From Lactarius indigo (taxonomy: Eukaryota > Basidiomycota > Agaricomycetes > Russulales > Russulaceae), in the NCBI GenBank assembly GCA_025766275.1, contig JAFKAC010000036.1:434001-498000 (forward strand): a DNA stretch of 64,000 nucleotides. The letters are read 5' to 3'. The translations under genes and the position numbers were made by a program. The first letter of the stretch is position 1; each line of letters starts with the position of its first letter. Shown piece by piece: positions 10,808 to 22,706 of this stretch. The notes under the pieces were generated by a model, which was not told where the DNA came from, made no database searches, and saw only the letters and a program-made list of their open reading frames with translations.

Positions 10808-11973
10808 CTTCTGTAGCAGTCCCTTGTGCTAAGGTGACTGAGTCAGTAGCAATGGACGAGCTCGGAGGCCTAGGTCCAAAGGTTACGTGTCACTGGGCTG
10901 ACCAGTAAGACAAGAAGAGGGTGAGGGCAAAGTCAAGGGGAAGCCTGCACAGAGGCTGAGAGGGGAATGACCCAAAGAGGATAAGGGTCAAGGGTCAGGG
11001 GTTCAGGGTCAAGGGCTTGAGTGCTGAAGGGACTGAAGCACTCAAGGAGTCAATAGGAGATACAACGCAGATAGTTGATTAAGCCAAAGCTAAGGAGCTA
11101 AGGCGCACTACAGGAGTCCTTATATAGTACAGGATTGCACCTGAGCGCATAATGCTACTGGTTGCTATAGATACAGTAATGTGCTGGCAATATGATGCTA
11201 GTATCGTGCAAGATGGTGTCATGCCAGCAAGGCAGTAGGAAGGTGGACAAGAATAGCACAGAAGGTGCTAGAACAATCGTGTAACGCCACTACAGGGGCG
11301 TTAGGTACGACCTGTACCAAGTCAGTCAAATGATCGGGAGTCTAAGCTCAAAGGCTCGACTTCAGAAGTGATGATGCACAAGAGTCACAAGGGCGTGTGT
11401 CACTTGGACTGTAGAAGATGGCTAAGACTCGAAGGCCTAGCAAAGACGAGGGGTCGGGGGTCGAGAGACTGCGCAAACAAGTGTAGTATTACACAAGAAG
11501 TCTAGTCTACCGTACAAGCTAGGTAGTACTGGGCTTAAATACGCATGGTGTGGTACAGTACGGACAAGGGCGTAACATCACCCCTTGTCAGGGAACAAAG
11601 GATGGGCCATAATGGGAACAAAGGACGTCTGTATCAAGAACAAAGGATAATCATGCGGGCTCGCGCATGATTGGGAATCGAGCGGAAACTAACACATGTC
11701 AAGCTTTATCGAAAGATCATAACGATAAGCGAAGTGATAGGAACCGGGTAATCGTAATGTCCGCGTGGTCGTACAGGGCTCGCGATGTAAGTGATGGGGG
11801 TCGTAAGTAGAGGAAAGGAACGAGCGAGTCCGAAATAGAAGTCCAAAATGGAAAAGAGGAGGGGAAGAGTTCGTAACAAATCGGATAAAGGAGAAGCATA
11901 GGTTCAGAAGGTAACTACCAAGAAAGGGAATAGATCAGACAGAAAAGGGAAAGTAGTAGGGGAGTTTGTGACA
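10808..11973. mobile_element. Element G (LTR-like), right part
   Basis: It starts with the third TTCTGTAGCAG unit (10808 on), where gypsy A had split the tandem array, and runs to the terminal TTTGTGACA followed by the ATGAG duplication. Between lie purine-rich sequence and small inverted repeats such as the TAACGCC/GGCGTTA pair near 11283-11303. No credible ORF is present. The stretch AAAGCCAAAGCTAAGGAG-like (near 11090) recurs in the shorter relative at 13035-13481. Confidence 0.65.
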
Positions 11974-11978
11974 ATGAG

Positions 11979-12253
11979 CTTATGCTGTGGGTTGATGAAC
12001 ACAACATCAAGTTGCAGGGCAAACGACCAACAAGAAAGGGTATGTCACCCTTTCCTCTTTTCCTTCTTATGCCATTGCTCACCCCATTGTGCAGATCTCA
12101 TCAGGGCGATTTCAGGAACACCAAAGCCAGAACAACCCTCCAAAGAAGATATTAAGAGCATCATCAGCAAGGTAAGTCAACTCTTTTCTCAGATATTCAA
12201 CTATGACTAACTAAGTGTAGTGCAAATCGAAGCGCAACACCAAGGCTGCATAG
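11979..12253 (+). pseudogene. Host multi-exon gene, 3' part
   Basis: This is the rest of the interrupted gene: exon 5 continues 11979-12039, then exons 12095-12171 and 12221-12253 (TAG). Phases fit exactly. The product of the junction region, ELMLWVDEHNIKLQGK followed by RPTRKDLI, resembles a SAP-like helix-extended-loop-helix DNA-binding motif, but this is a pattern resemblance only. Splice sites are GGTATG...GCAG and GGTAAG...GTAG, with introns of 55 and 49 bp. Confidence 0.6.
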
Positions 12254-12339
12254 TGGCCATTTTATATATCTCACACTCTAGGTACTGTTGGAGGTGGGCT
12301 CCTTGTTGATCTAAAAAAAAATACATTTTTTTTTGCTGT

Positions 12340-12970
12340 GAGAAGAACTGATCATATGATTGACCACTGTGTGACTTTTTCTCAACTTTGGGTCAACTTT
12401 CATTTGACTTTCATTTGACTTTATTTTGACTTTGGTTTGACTTTCAAGTCAATAAGAAGTCAAACAAAGTCAGTCTGTAGTCAATGACTTTGGGCCAACT
12501 TTTATTTGACTTTTATTTGACTTTTTGTTTGACTTCCAATTGACTTTCAAGTTAATTGGAAGTCAAACAAAGTCAGCCTGTAGTCAATGAAAAAGTTAAT
12601 GACTTTTTGTTGACTTTTTAATGACTGGAACTTGACTTCTGTAGTCAATTAAAAGTCAAAAAAATAGGACCTTAGTCAACAAAAAGTTAGTTAAAAGTCA
12701 ATGACTTACAATGACTTTTCATTGACTTTTTTAATGACTAGAATCTCGACTCTCATAGTCAGTTCAAAGTCAAAAAATAGGACCTTAGTCAATGAAAAGT
12801 CAACAAGAGGTCATTGACTACCAAGTGACTATATATTGACCTTAGCTTGACTTTTTCATGACTAAATCCTGACTTTCAAAGTCAAAATAATAGGACATCA
12901 GTCAATGAAAAAGTCAATGACTTTTTATTGACTTTGAGCAGACTTTTGATTGACTTTCTTTTTTACTGAG
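12340..12970. repeat. TGACTTT/AAAGTCA motif field
   Basis: It contains dozens of TTGACTTT or AAAGTCA words at irregular 8-20 bp spacing, in both orientations, often paired so that short hairpins can form (for example GACTTTCAAGTC and GACTTCCAATTGACTTTC). Period is not constant, so this is a motif field rather than a clean satellite. It directly follows the host gene's 3' end. Confidence 0.75.
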
Positions 12971-13034
12971 GGTTATCCAGGAGGAGGTTGAGTTCAATGC
13001 TAGCCATAATGGCTAAGTCATTAGCTTTAGCTTA

Positions 13035-13481
13035 TGTCATGCCACTGCCAGGGCATGCATCATTCTGTAACAGATCCTGCTTGAGGTAAAGAATTCTGAG
13101 TTGGATCCCCACTAAGTGAAAGGACTCCTAAGTCTGATACAATTGTCACTATCAACTGAACAGAGGCAAAGGTCCTCTTATTCAAGCACAAGAGCTAAGC
13201 TTATAGAGGAGAGGACTGTGATAGAGAAGAGGGGATTGTGCTGAGGGACAAGACAGTAGATTGACAAAGCCAAAGCTAAGGAGATATAAACTATATTAAA
13301 GGATTTATATAGATGGAAGTATAAAGCCAAAAGACCTGAGAACAATGCATGATAGCATTATTAGTACAGATGATGCAAGATTGCATCAGACTGTAACAAG
13401 AATTGGACATAATGGTGCAAGGGTGATATCAGCAAGATGAGAGAGAGATAAGATAAAAAAGAATGGGGGATGTTTATGACA
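13035..13481. mobile_element. Diverged short relative of element G
   Basis: It begins TGTCATGCC with a CATGCC/GGCATG stem and carries the TTCTGTAACAGATCCTGC unit of element G. It shares the AAGCCAAAGCTAAGGAG segment and ends GGGGGATGTTTATGACA, comparable to the G terminus. Flanks GCTTA and TTTAA do not match, so no target duplication is claimed. It is shorter than G (447 bp) and A+T-shifted. Confidence 0.45.
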
Positions 13482-14320
13482 TTTAATATCATATAATATT
13501 GTTGGCCATGACTATAAATGCAATATAATGGTAAAAGTTTTCACCTGTTCAGCCATCATATGATATAGTCACAACCTTGCTGCATATATCATCCTTTGCC
13601 TCTTTTTAAAAGGTCAGCAAGTACCTAAGGCTGAAGACACTGCATAAGAACCTTGCAGCTAGGTAACTTGGCTTGTGGGAGAAATTCAATGCAAAATTCT
13701 AGCCACTCTGGGTTTTCTACCCATGTGAGTGGTAGCTCTGCTGAGGCAGTAAGGCACATAAGATGTTCTTCAAACAATATCTAGCATGTTTCTGTTCACA
13801 GGATTTCAGAAGATACAGGAGAAGCTTATATCAAACAACTTGAGCTGTGTCAAGACAATTGAGATAGAAGTGAGCACATAGATATAGAGTCATAAGGAGC
13901 AAGACTATAAGTATTAAAGGATGAAGAAGATACAATTGAGGACTCTCACTCATAACTTGGCTCAATTGTGGAGGCATATATGGGCTGATATGAGTCAGAT
14001 GATCTTTGAATGTGCAATGAAGGTAGTTGGGGGCTTGGATATGGTGATATGGAATGACATTGATACACTGCTGGTAAGATAGGCCCAATGCTGGTGCCTA
14101 CAATGGGATCTTCTAGGTAATTGCAGTAGCATACCATCTTTCTGAGCCTGTGCTCTTGCATGAATTTTATTAGGTTGATTTTTATAGGCTATAAGATAAT
14201 TTATTAGCCCATTTGTCTGTATTGACAACCATACATAACTATGGTCATTTTGATCAACTAAAAACACTAGTGAAAAGCTGATAATTAAGAGACAGTTATA
14301 ATGATATAATATACATACAA
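13482..14320. other. No gene recognised
   Basis: Only short frames with no recognisable features. Composition is A+T-rich; it may be decayed mobile sequence. Confidence 0.4.
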
Positions 14321-14664
14321 TGTCACACCTACGTGACATCACAGTCACAGATTTAACATGACACATCGATTGCCAGCATTATTGACTTCTTGCCAGCTCA
14401 TTTTGCCACATATGATGAAGTTCTGACAGCTCACTAGGAGCTCGTAAATACAGAAAATAGTCCTGAAAATCACAGTTTGTATAAGTATATAAGATGTAGT
14501 TTTAGGAGTAGTACAAGCTTGTCTACTCTTCGTCTCTTGAAATCCAGTGTTTTCCTTCTTGCTTGTATGTTCCCTGAGCATACCAAGTCAGCATCCTCTA
14601 CTTGTGAAATAACAAGTCCTCAAACACACTTGATGTCATGACTGGTCAGCTAGGTACCGTGACA
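14321..14664 (+). mobile_element. Old solo LTR of family A
   Basis: The 344-bp LTR begins TGTCACACC and ends GTACCGTGACA, and is flanked by TACAA on both sides (14316-14320 and 14665-14669). It aligns along its whole length to the reverse complement of the gypsy A LTR (shared blocks CTTCTTGCCAGCT, AGAAAATAG, CTTGTCTACTCTTC and CCAAGTCAGCAT). Differences are dominated by C-to-T and G-to-A, consistent with methylation-type decay. Confidence 0.88.
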
Positions 14665-15650
14665 TACAATCTGTTTCAATCATCTCTGATGTCTGAACAC
14701 ACTCCTAAATACCTGCATCAACCTCATTTTGATCTCATTGAAGGGCAGCACTAGCATGCTGAGCTAAACAAAGCAAGCAGAATATTTTAGGCTTGTCACA
14801 AGTTCCTCCTATGCCAGAAAATGATTCAGGTGCCTTTTGTGAATACTTTGGGTGATCTTTGAATAAGTTGTAGACCTAAGAGTATGTAGGTGGAGAAGAA
14901 GGGTGGGCAGCACTCATGATGAAGAAGTGATGAATGGCTGGAGTATGGCTATATGACATGTAATCAATCAAAGTATTACTATAAGGCTACTTTACATGAT
15001 GAGGAAAGTTGTGATTATTTTATAGTCAATAACTAGTCAATATAGTGTATAACAGAAGATGGAGCAGAGAGAAGTATTAACAAAAATACAGGAAAACAGG
15101 CTAGAAAACTGAGGAGAGGAGGATCTGTTCAATGAAAAGCAAGCACACAAAGTGAAGCTGTCAGAGTTGTGATGGCAGTACATGATAAAAGAAGGAGAGG
15201 AAGCAGAAAGCACTGAGGCTATTGATAGTGCAGAACAAAATTGAGATTGATGCTAACATAAAGTTGCCTATGAGAAAGAAATAGGTGATTATAACAACAA
15301 AGTAAATGATGCTAAACTATGAGCTGACTGAGGAGCTAAGTTGAGCTAGAAGGCAGTACTGCTGAAGGCAAGGATGGTGAAATACTTTATGCTAGAGCTA
15401 GATCTGCAGCAACCACTGTGAAAGTTCTGAGAGAAGTAAGGAATAATAGATTTCAACATATCAGGAAAGATGCTGTACATTGGACCAGCACAGAACAAAG
15501 ACATGTTTATGATAATGACATTGAACATGTTCATTTGAATGCAAGTGAAGTTATATAAGGTAGGGTACAAGACAGAAAGGCTATAACTATTGTGATGGCA
15601 CTATTGACAGGTGATGATGATGTTCATGTACTTCATAGGAAAGATTAGAG
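14665..15650. other. No gene recognised
   Basis: Only short shadow frames are present. I see no LTR terminus or conserved motif. Confidence 0.4.
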
Positions 15651-18160
15651 AGCTAAATGATTATCTTTCATTCTATCAGAGAATCTACTGTTATCACTGA
15701 GTTTCTCACTACAAAATACCAAAATTTACATCTTAAAGAGATGTTATAATGTTTTCTAATACAATTTAAGGTATTTAAAGGTGCTATCTATAACTAAAAT
15801 ATTTAAACAAAAAATATTAGTACTAATAATAAAAGTTAAACTATTTTTTAAATATTAAATAAATCTTGTCTAAAAAAAAGAAACTGCTGATAATAAATTA
15901 GTAATTACTTACATCTTTAATTTTAAATATAATATTAATCAGTTCATATTATAACTTTATTATTTTTAATAATCTAAATTGATCTAATTTTAAATCAGAT
16001 TCATGTATCCACTAATTTTTGTATTAAAATTTACTAGAGATTTTTTCATTTTTAATAATCTCATTTGTATTTGATTTTTTAACTTTTAATTAATATTCTT
16101 TAATTAATTAATTTCCAAATTGTTCAAGACAAAACAAAATGTAAATTATTATATCTAATTTCTTCATTGGAGAATTTAGGTATAATTAAGTTATAATAAA
16201 TTAAATAAGGTTTAAATTAATTATTACTTAAAAACAAAGAACAAAAAGTATGAAAAAAATTCTTCTTTTTAGTTTAATAATATTTGCTTTATTTGAATCT
16301 CATTAGTAATATTACCTCATAGTAGATTTTGAACCAAAATTAATATGTTTTAATTTATATTTAACAATTTAATTATATATTTAATAACCAGATTTAGATA
16401 TTATATATAAATCAAATGCTATAATTTAATTAATTTTTAAAAATACAACTACTTAAAAAAATAGATATAATGATTTAAATTTTGTTTTGGTTTTAATAAA
16501 CAAATAAGGTGAGGAATAATTATTTAATTTTTAAAAATATAAATGAAATTATTGAAAATAAATGTATTATTTATATTTATACTTCAAACATTATACAATA
16601 CAAGTTTTAAAAAAGCATTTAAAATAAGTAAAAAAGATTTAAAAAATTAATTCTTTCTAATAAAAATAATAATAAATGATCAATTATTATTAAATTTTGT
16701 AAATCATGTAAAAGTTTATACAAGATCATCTTTAAAAGAGTTAGAAACAGTTCAAAATTATAACACAGCTTAATACTCAAAGTACTACTTTACTAGGAAA
16801 AATCACATTTTTAAGCTCAAATTTTCTATAATGTACAATAGGTGATGCAGTAGTGTGTATAAAGATCAAAAGGATGATGCATGGCAGATAGATAGTAGCC
16901 TGATTTTATGATAAAGGAATGAATATAGAATACTAGTAGTTGAACAATGAATTTTCTAAAATTATCCTCAGGCAACTTGTCAATATCTATCTCATCTACA
17001 TTCAATAGGCCCTAGTTTCAGTCATTAAAGCCATCTCAGTCTTTTATAACTGTATAGATTTTTTAAAGTCACTCTTTTCACATTTTTTTGTCATGAAAGA
17101 ACACTGTATCAGGTTCATCAGACTGTAAATTTCAAACTGTTACTATTTTGTAGACTGCAATTTCTTTTTAAGATAATTACTTCTTTGTAAAAGACTGATT
17201 TCTTCATCTTAATCTCCTCAATAGTATAAAGCCTATTGAGGTGATATAAAGCTGCTTGTCTAATAAGTAGGTTATTGGCAGTATTCATCTTAATAGGATA
17301 ACCACAGGGCAATAGATTTGTGAGGTTATAATTTTCATTAGCAATCTTAGTGTTCTCCTTGATATCTTTAAAAAGAAGTGAATTATTATACTTTTAGAAC
17401 ACATCTTGATTAAAAGTAGGGGATTGGTTGTTTTTATTAGATTTTGACCACTGAAACTTTCAATAACTTTCTCTTAGAATGGACCTCTACTTCTTGATAG
17501 TAAGCATAGGTAGGTTATTTCTGGCTCTGTTTCTAATTGCACAGTGAAGGACAAAAAAGTGATAATAATAGATTTGCTAGTTTTCTCATCAGCATTTTAA
17601 AAGAGGTAAATTAAAGGAAGAAAGATGAGATGAGATGATCTTTTAGGAATTTTGAGAAGTTAAACTTAAAGCTAATATATGGCATCTTCTCAAATTTAAT
17701 ATATCTTTGAAAATTAGTCTGGTGGTGGTTGACTATTACTAAGGCATTGCACCTCTTAATTATTTATTTGCTTTAATAAATTAACTTCAACCTTTTTAGC
17801 CCTTTGATGTTACAGATAGCTATATAAGGGTTATTAATTTGAGTTAAAAAGGTGCAAAATAGGCTTATCTTTATGTTTTTCTATATCCTTATCTTTTTTC
17901 AGCTTACAATTGAGTTTCTCTATTGAATTATAAAGATTTAGATATCTCCTATAGCTTTTAGAAACAGTTTTCAGATCTTTTATAATGTCTTTTATAAGTA
18001 GAGGATAGTATCAATAAAAGAGTGTATATTGAAGAGACTTTTGAGACATAGGCTGTGCTTTGCACATTTGATGAGGTAACAAGGTAATTTCCTTTATAAA
18101 ATTAAGTATAAAGGTTGCCCTTTTAATAAGAGAAAATGCTGCTATAGACTAACTTTAAAA
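15651..18160. other. Very A+T-rich island
   Basis: The stretch is dominated by A/T runs (for example 15840-16720) with no frame longer than about 65 codons. Base composition changes sharply near 15650 and again at the start of the hypothetical gene near 18163. It could be a decayed repeat, a centromere-like segment or transferred organellar DNA. I recognise no organellar gene in it. Confidence 0.6.
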
Positions 18161-18162
18161 AT

Positions 18163-19068
18163 TCACATAGTGCTGTATATCTTCAAAAATAGCACCCCTT
18201 GTTGCCCTTCCTCGTTTTCTAGGTTTTGCTCATATATGTCTTCCACGTTCATATATGCCTGGTCAGGTATTCTTTTCAGGAAGTGTGCGAACATTATTAC
18301 CATTTGATGGTAGTGTTGTCTAGATAGTAATGATGCTCCTGTTGAGTGCCCAGGTGCTGACAGAGCTGTCTTTCCCTGTAGGAACTTGTTTGGTGCCATT
18401 GCCAGGAACACATCCTCGTTCATTGCCTGCCCAATGAATAGGAACCTCCCTTTCATGTCAAGTCCCACCATCGTGTGCTTTCCCTTGAAATCCTGGTATG
18501 GCTTGCCCAGGTCCAGTTCGAATGAGAACTGGTGCAAGTTTGCGATGTTTGGAAGCATCGGTGATAGCCCAATACGGTTGCCGATTGTCAGGTGATAATC
18601 AATCATCATTTTATTCATCTTTATCCCAACGTTTCCTAAGCTCGCTTCAATGCAGAATCCCTTATCAATCTTGATCCTGTTCCATCTTGACAGCAGCTTC
18701 ACTGCATTCATGCTTTTCCTCTCATACAACTTCTTCAGCTCTGATAAATTGATTCTCTTCACTTCCTTGTTGTTGAAGTTGTCGCTGTTTGCATCCACTT
18801 CATAGTTGCTTGCGATAATCATGTTCAGCACTTCCAATTGCTTGATCCTATCATCAGCCTCTACAGTCAGCTCGTCTAGGATCTCTGTGATGTCAGTCGG
18901 GCCCAACAACGTCTTGTTGTCTTTCATGTTGGCCAGATCAATGTCTATGCTCTTGTTGCTACTGTACATACAGTGCTCAGCAGTCAATGTCTCCTTTTCA
19001 TTGAAATCAGTCACTCACATGTTGTCCATCGACTCAAGTGAGTCTCTTGAGGTGGGCGCAGATGACAT
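18163..19068 (-). CDS. Hypothetical protein, two exons
   Basis: Not recognised. The best model starts at ATG 19068 (exon 1 19019-19068, MSSAPTSRDSLESMDN). It removes a 57-bp GT-AG intron (18962-19018) and continues to a TAG at 18163-18165. The open frame without splicing starts at 19014 and reads through the intron. The mature protein would be about 282 residues, mostly soluble, with a mixed acidic helical first half and a C-terminal half rich in hydrophobic and aromatic residues (QDFKGKHTMVGLDMKGRF, then AMNEDVFLAMAPNKFLQGK). The 3' end abuts the A+T-rich island, so it may be truncated. Codon composition is much more G+C-balanced than its left neighbour. Confidence 0.5.
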
Positions 19069-19639
19069 CTTTACAATATGCTGTTTGAGTCATATTGAAT
19101 ACTGAGTAAGCCACAGTCACTGTGCCGCTGTGTCCATCAGTCACTCATTAATCAGCATCCCAAACATGGCAAGATTAGACTAGACTGTCCGTTCTCTGTG
19201 AAAAGTCAAATCCTATTCCTCAGCCACCTGTGGACACCCTCATTCTTTATGAGTCGCTGTTCAGCTTCTATGATGAGAGTCCCATGTTGCGCAGAGTAGA
19301 GCACGGAGTATATTTTAGGAGGTGCAATGTGGAATGGCAGGGCTGCTGGTGAGACAATAACATTGTTCTGTATTAGGTAGGTAAAACGAGTGGACTCATG
19401 TGTAGAAGTTATGTATGATGGGCTCAGCAGCAAGACAACAGATGATGTGTGAGAGATTGGGTGAAAGCCTGAAGCACTCCTCAATCGAAAAGGAGAGTTC
19501 ATGTGGCCAAGGTGAGGTTGCAACACCCAACCTGAAGGAATCAATGATGTGGCAAGTGAGACTCGGAACCCCTTAGTTAGGAAGTGATAGAGAGGTTTGC
19601 TTACCCTGTGAAAGTCATCAGCAACCAGGCTGGTATGAC
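19069..19639. other. No gene recognised
   Basis: One 112-codon minus frame (19206-19544) shows no recognised domain. Confidence 0.35.
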
Positions 19640-19860
19640 TAGTGCACTGGCGGCATGGTGTATCAGATGAAATTTTTGTGAAGGGCAGGGGCAGATTGGA
19701 TGTATGGTGCTATGATGACAGTGTGTTTTCTGAGGTAAAGGAGGAAAAAGTTGCTGGCCCAATGCCCCATGGCTTTAACAACGTCAAAAGGGACCCCACT
19801 GTAAGGACGCTGAGGGGTCCAAGGTGAGTTCGAAGGTGGAGAGGATCTACCTCCAAGAGA
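19640..19860 (-). pseudogene. Possible C-terminal remnant of a tyrosine recombinase
   Basis: The minus-strand frame contains SGVPFDVVKAMGHWAS then FFLLYLRKHTVIIAPYIQ. In fungal tyrosine-recombinase proteins of transposable elements, a G[HR]WxS block followed shortly by a Tyr (here in YLRKH) is the end of the catalytic domain. The expected upstream RRGG-type Arg motif is not visible, and a stop follows the HKNFI block. This is a remembered family pattern, so confidence is limited. Confidence 0.4.
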
Positions 19861-19917
19861 AGGGGATAAGGAGTAGCGAGAGTTGTCTTTTGAGTGCCTG
19901 CATTTGGGCCTGACTTC

Positions 19918-20140
19918 TGGGACAGTCACGCAGAGTTAGAGGGGGAAAGTTCTTCTTGATTGATTTTGGGAGCAAGTCATGTTCTCCAGTACAAAACGAG
20001 TCCTGTACTTAAGAGAGAAAAGGAATGGTAATATAAGAAAGGAACTGAGATAAAAGAACACTGAGGGGAGGCGCGTGGCCAAGGCAATCGAAGATATGAA
20101 AATGGATGGTTTCGGGCTCAGCCGAATGGCTGGCCTTACA
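19918..20140 (-). repeat. Possible LTR fragment (TGTAAGGCC type)
   Basis: On the minus strand, TGTAAGGCCAGCCATTCGG follows a purine tract (GGAGG) and looks like an LTR start preceded by a polypurine tract. No pair, second terminus or duplication was established; the left boundary is a guess. Confidence 0.3.
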
Positions 20141-20442
20141 CCTCCTGGGGGGTCAAAATCTTGACCGTCCTCAGTCAAGCTACATCTAAGAAAAAAAAAA
20201 AAATAAGGGTTTCAACGTTGAAAATAATGAAATCATGAGCCAAAACAACAGTGGGAAGGGTGGTGTCATGAGTGGAAACGAAGTTATTGAGTGACTTCGG
20301 CTTGCACTTGCGGATGTCTTCACATTGGCACCAACGTGAAAGCTACACCTCTGGGGTTGAAAACGATAGAATTGTTGGCTGGAATGGGGGGTGAGAATAC
20401 TGGTGTTGAGCATGTGACAAAGTGGTTGTGTGTCTTCTTCTG

Positions 20443-22151
20443 TCAACTTGCGCTGGCAAGTGTCGCTGCTGAGTCTTCGTCTGTTGATTCCAACGCTAAA
20501 CCTAATCCTCCCAGATCGAAAATGAAGTGCAAGGTGCGGGGCATGTACTGTCTGAGCTGGAGTTGCTGCAAGAAGACGCTGTGACTTGAAATGTTGAGGG
20601 TGCCAATCTGACTGTTGCCAATATCTTGCTGACTTTGAAACTTGCGCATGTGGGAGGAAAGAGTTGGGATGTTGAGGAGCGCTGAAACCAGGACTGTGGC
20701 AGTGACAAGACTGAGTGCGAAGTTGAAATGAACAGAAGTACTAGAGAGTAGAAGCAAGGGTGAGGAATGGAAGAGACTTGGATGCGGCATGAGCACCAGT
20801 GGCTTGGTTGATGGGACTTTGTAAGTCAGCAAAGGTTCTTGCAGTTGTGGGATGGAAGGAGTCATTGGAGAGGCAGCAGCTGGTGAATTTGAGATTTCAA
20901 ATGTGGAGCAATCTGAGCCAACTGACATGAGTCCAAGAGGTTGTTGTGGTGACATCGAGTGGGGCGAAATGGGAACATTTGGCAATGCTTCGAGTGACGT
21001 GGTTTGGAAGGGAATGTGTTTGCTTAGGGACGACTTGGATGACTCAGGGTGACTCAGTGCGACAACATCGACAGATGAAACGAGGGTGGACTCAAGATCA
21101 CAAGGCCTAGAGGACTGACGGACAGTTCCCGAAAGCAACGACTTAGATGAACGATCGGGGAGCAGACTGACAAGTGGGGTGTCAATTGTAGAAGGCTTCA
21201 GCTGGGGCAAAGATGAAAGGGTGGAAGGTGAAAGGAGATGCATGAGTGAATGGTCATGAGGAAGCGATAACACATGCGGGGATGCATCAAACCTTGAGGC
21301 TGGAATGAGAGACACTGACGCGGATTTGGACTCAGGCTGATCATTTGTTGCCGATGTCACCAGGGAAGAAAAAAATGTGGACAAAATTGAAGATGAAAAG
21401 GGGGCACGGCTGAAAAAGTTGAGGTGATCGAAGACATGGGCTCATGTTCGGGCTCAGGGTGCTCTTCTGTTGCCAATATCACTGGTGAGGGCAGGCACAT
21501 GGATGATGTCAGAGATGAAGAAGGGGACATGGACGTGAAAATGGGGGCATCGTCAGTAGCTGAATGTACAAGTGTCGGAGGATGGGATGGGGAAGCCGAG
21601 GGGAGCAACGTGGCCGAAAACATGGGTGTGGGGTTGGGCTGATCAAGCATTGCCGAATGTGCTTGCGTCTGCTGAGATTCCAAAACTGTGAATGAGGGTG
21701 AATACAGCTGGGGGTCTAGCGATTCTAGAAAGCTGTTGGCGTCTTGAGGAATGGGCTCAACAACCAGTGGCTTGTGTCTAACGCTTGGGGGCTCGAACTT
21801 CGACTCTTGCGACCAGGGCGAGAAGGGGTCGTCATATGCAAAGGCTGCTCGTGTGCAAATGTAAACATCTTCAAAGTGGAAGGAGATGTTGGACGGCTGG
21901 AAAGGGCTCTTGCTGAGAAGGCGTAGCCAAATGACTTCGCGATCCTCCAGGTGGAATCCATGCCAAAACGCAACATCGCGTTCTTCCGATAGGTGACCTG
22001 TGTGGACCAGTGGAGCACTGTAGCACAAGAACCATCGGTAGTACTGTAAAATATCATCCTCACAGAGCATTCGGCTTCTAGAAGAATCCTGGGCATAGCT
22101 GTACAGCTTCTGTCTCAAAATCAGGTGTCGCGGGGTGGGATTGCCAAACAT
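20443..22151 (-). pseudogene. Gag-like ORF of a retroelement, frameshifted
   Basis: Two minus-strand frames (21357-22151 and 20443-21384) overlap and look like one protein split by a frameshift near 21370. The first has ILQYYRWFLCYSAPLVHTGH and SEERDVAFWHGFHLEDRE. That pattern is familiar from gag-like proteins of Agaricomycete copia-type elements (an F[WF]xGFHP-like block followed by an S/T/P-rich tail). The tail carries repeated SAT-[DN]-D/E motifs. The N-terminus lies next to the gypsy D 5' LTR at 22176, suggesting that D landed in this gene. Confidence 0.5.
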
Positions 22152-22175
22152 CGATGAGGGATTGTTGAAGCTGGG

Positions 22176-22687
22176 TGTTACGTTTTGACTCGTATGACCA
22201 CGGACCCTTACTGTACCGGTTGCAACTACGGCGGTAAGGTATATTAGTTGCAGACTTACTTACGGTGATATGGTAGTGCGATAGGCGATAGGATACGATA
22301 GCTGACTGATGACCAACACCACTAGTACTGGTACTAGTAGTATTAGGGTTCGAGTTGATTTCATGATACGTTGAATGCTATGATACTGTGACTCATAGCA
22401 GCACTTGTAAGCCTGCTCGACTTGTATTTAAGATGGCTTGCGAAGATCAAGATATGCCATCTTGGTCTTCTTGAATTGTCACTTGTGTTTCCTTTTCTAT
22501 TCTCTCGCCTCTTCTCTCATTCTCGACTTCGTCATAATCAAGTGCAAAGGCTGCAACGCGTGCTGGTGTACCTCCGAGTATTCACTAAGGGCAAGGGCTT
22601 GGACCTCCGTGTCTTCAAGCAAGGACTATCGCTAAGTTGTTACTGCCATCCAAGCTCAAGTCAAGCTAACGTCGTGACGACATTACA
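22176..22687 (+). repeat. Gypsy D 5' LTR
   Basis: The 512-bp LTR starts TGTTACG and ends CATTACA, followed by a leader TTAAGACC and the gag start. It carries a GTATTTAAGATGG TATA-like site near 22430. No partner LTR is present in the window. It shares the phrases TTAGGGTTCGAG and CCATCTTGGTCTTCTT with the gypsy C LTR. Confidence 0.75.
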
Positions 22688-22706
22688 TTAAGACCAAGAT
22701 ACCACC

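Noticed and set aside
13035..13481. Target duplication around the G-like remnant
   Set aside because: Flanks GCTTA and TTTAA do not match, so no duplication is claimed.
19206..19544. Minus-strand 112-codon frame
   Set aside because: No domain and no conserved neighbourhood; kept only as part of an uninterpreted stretch.
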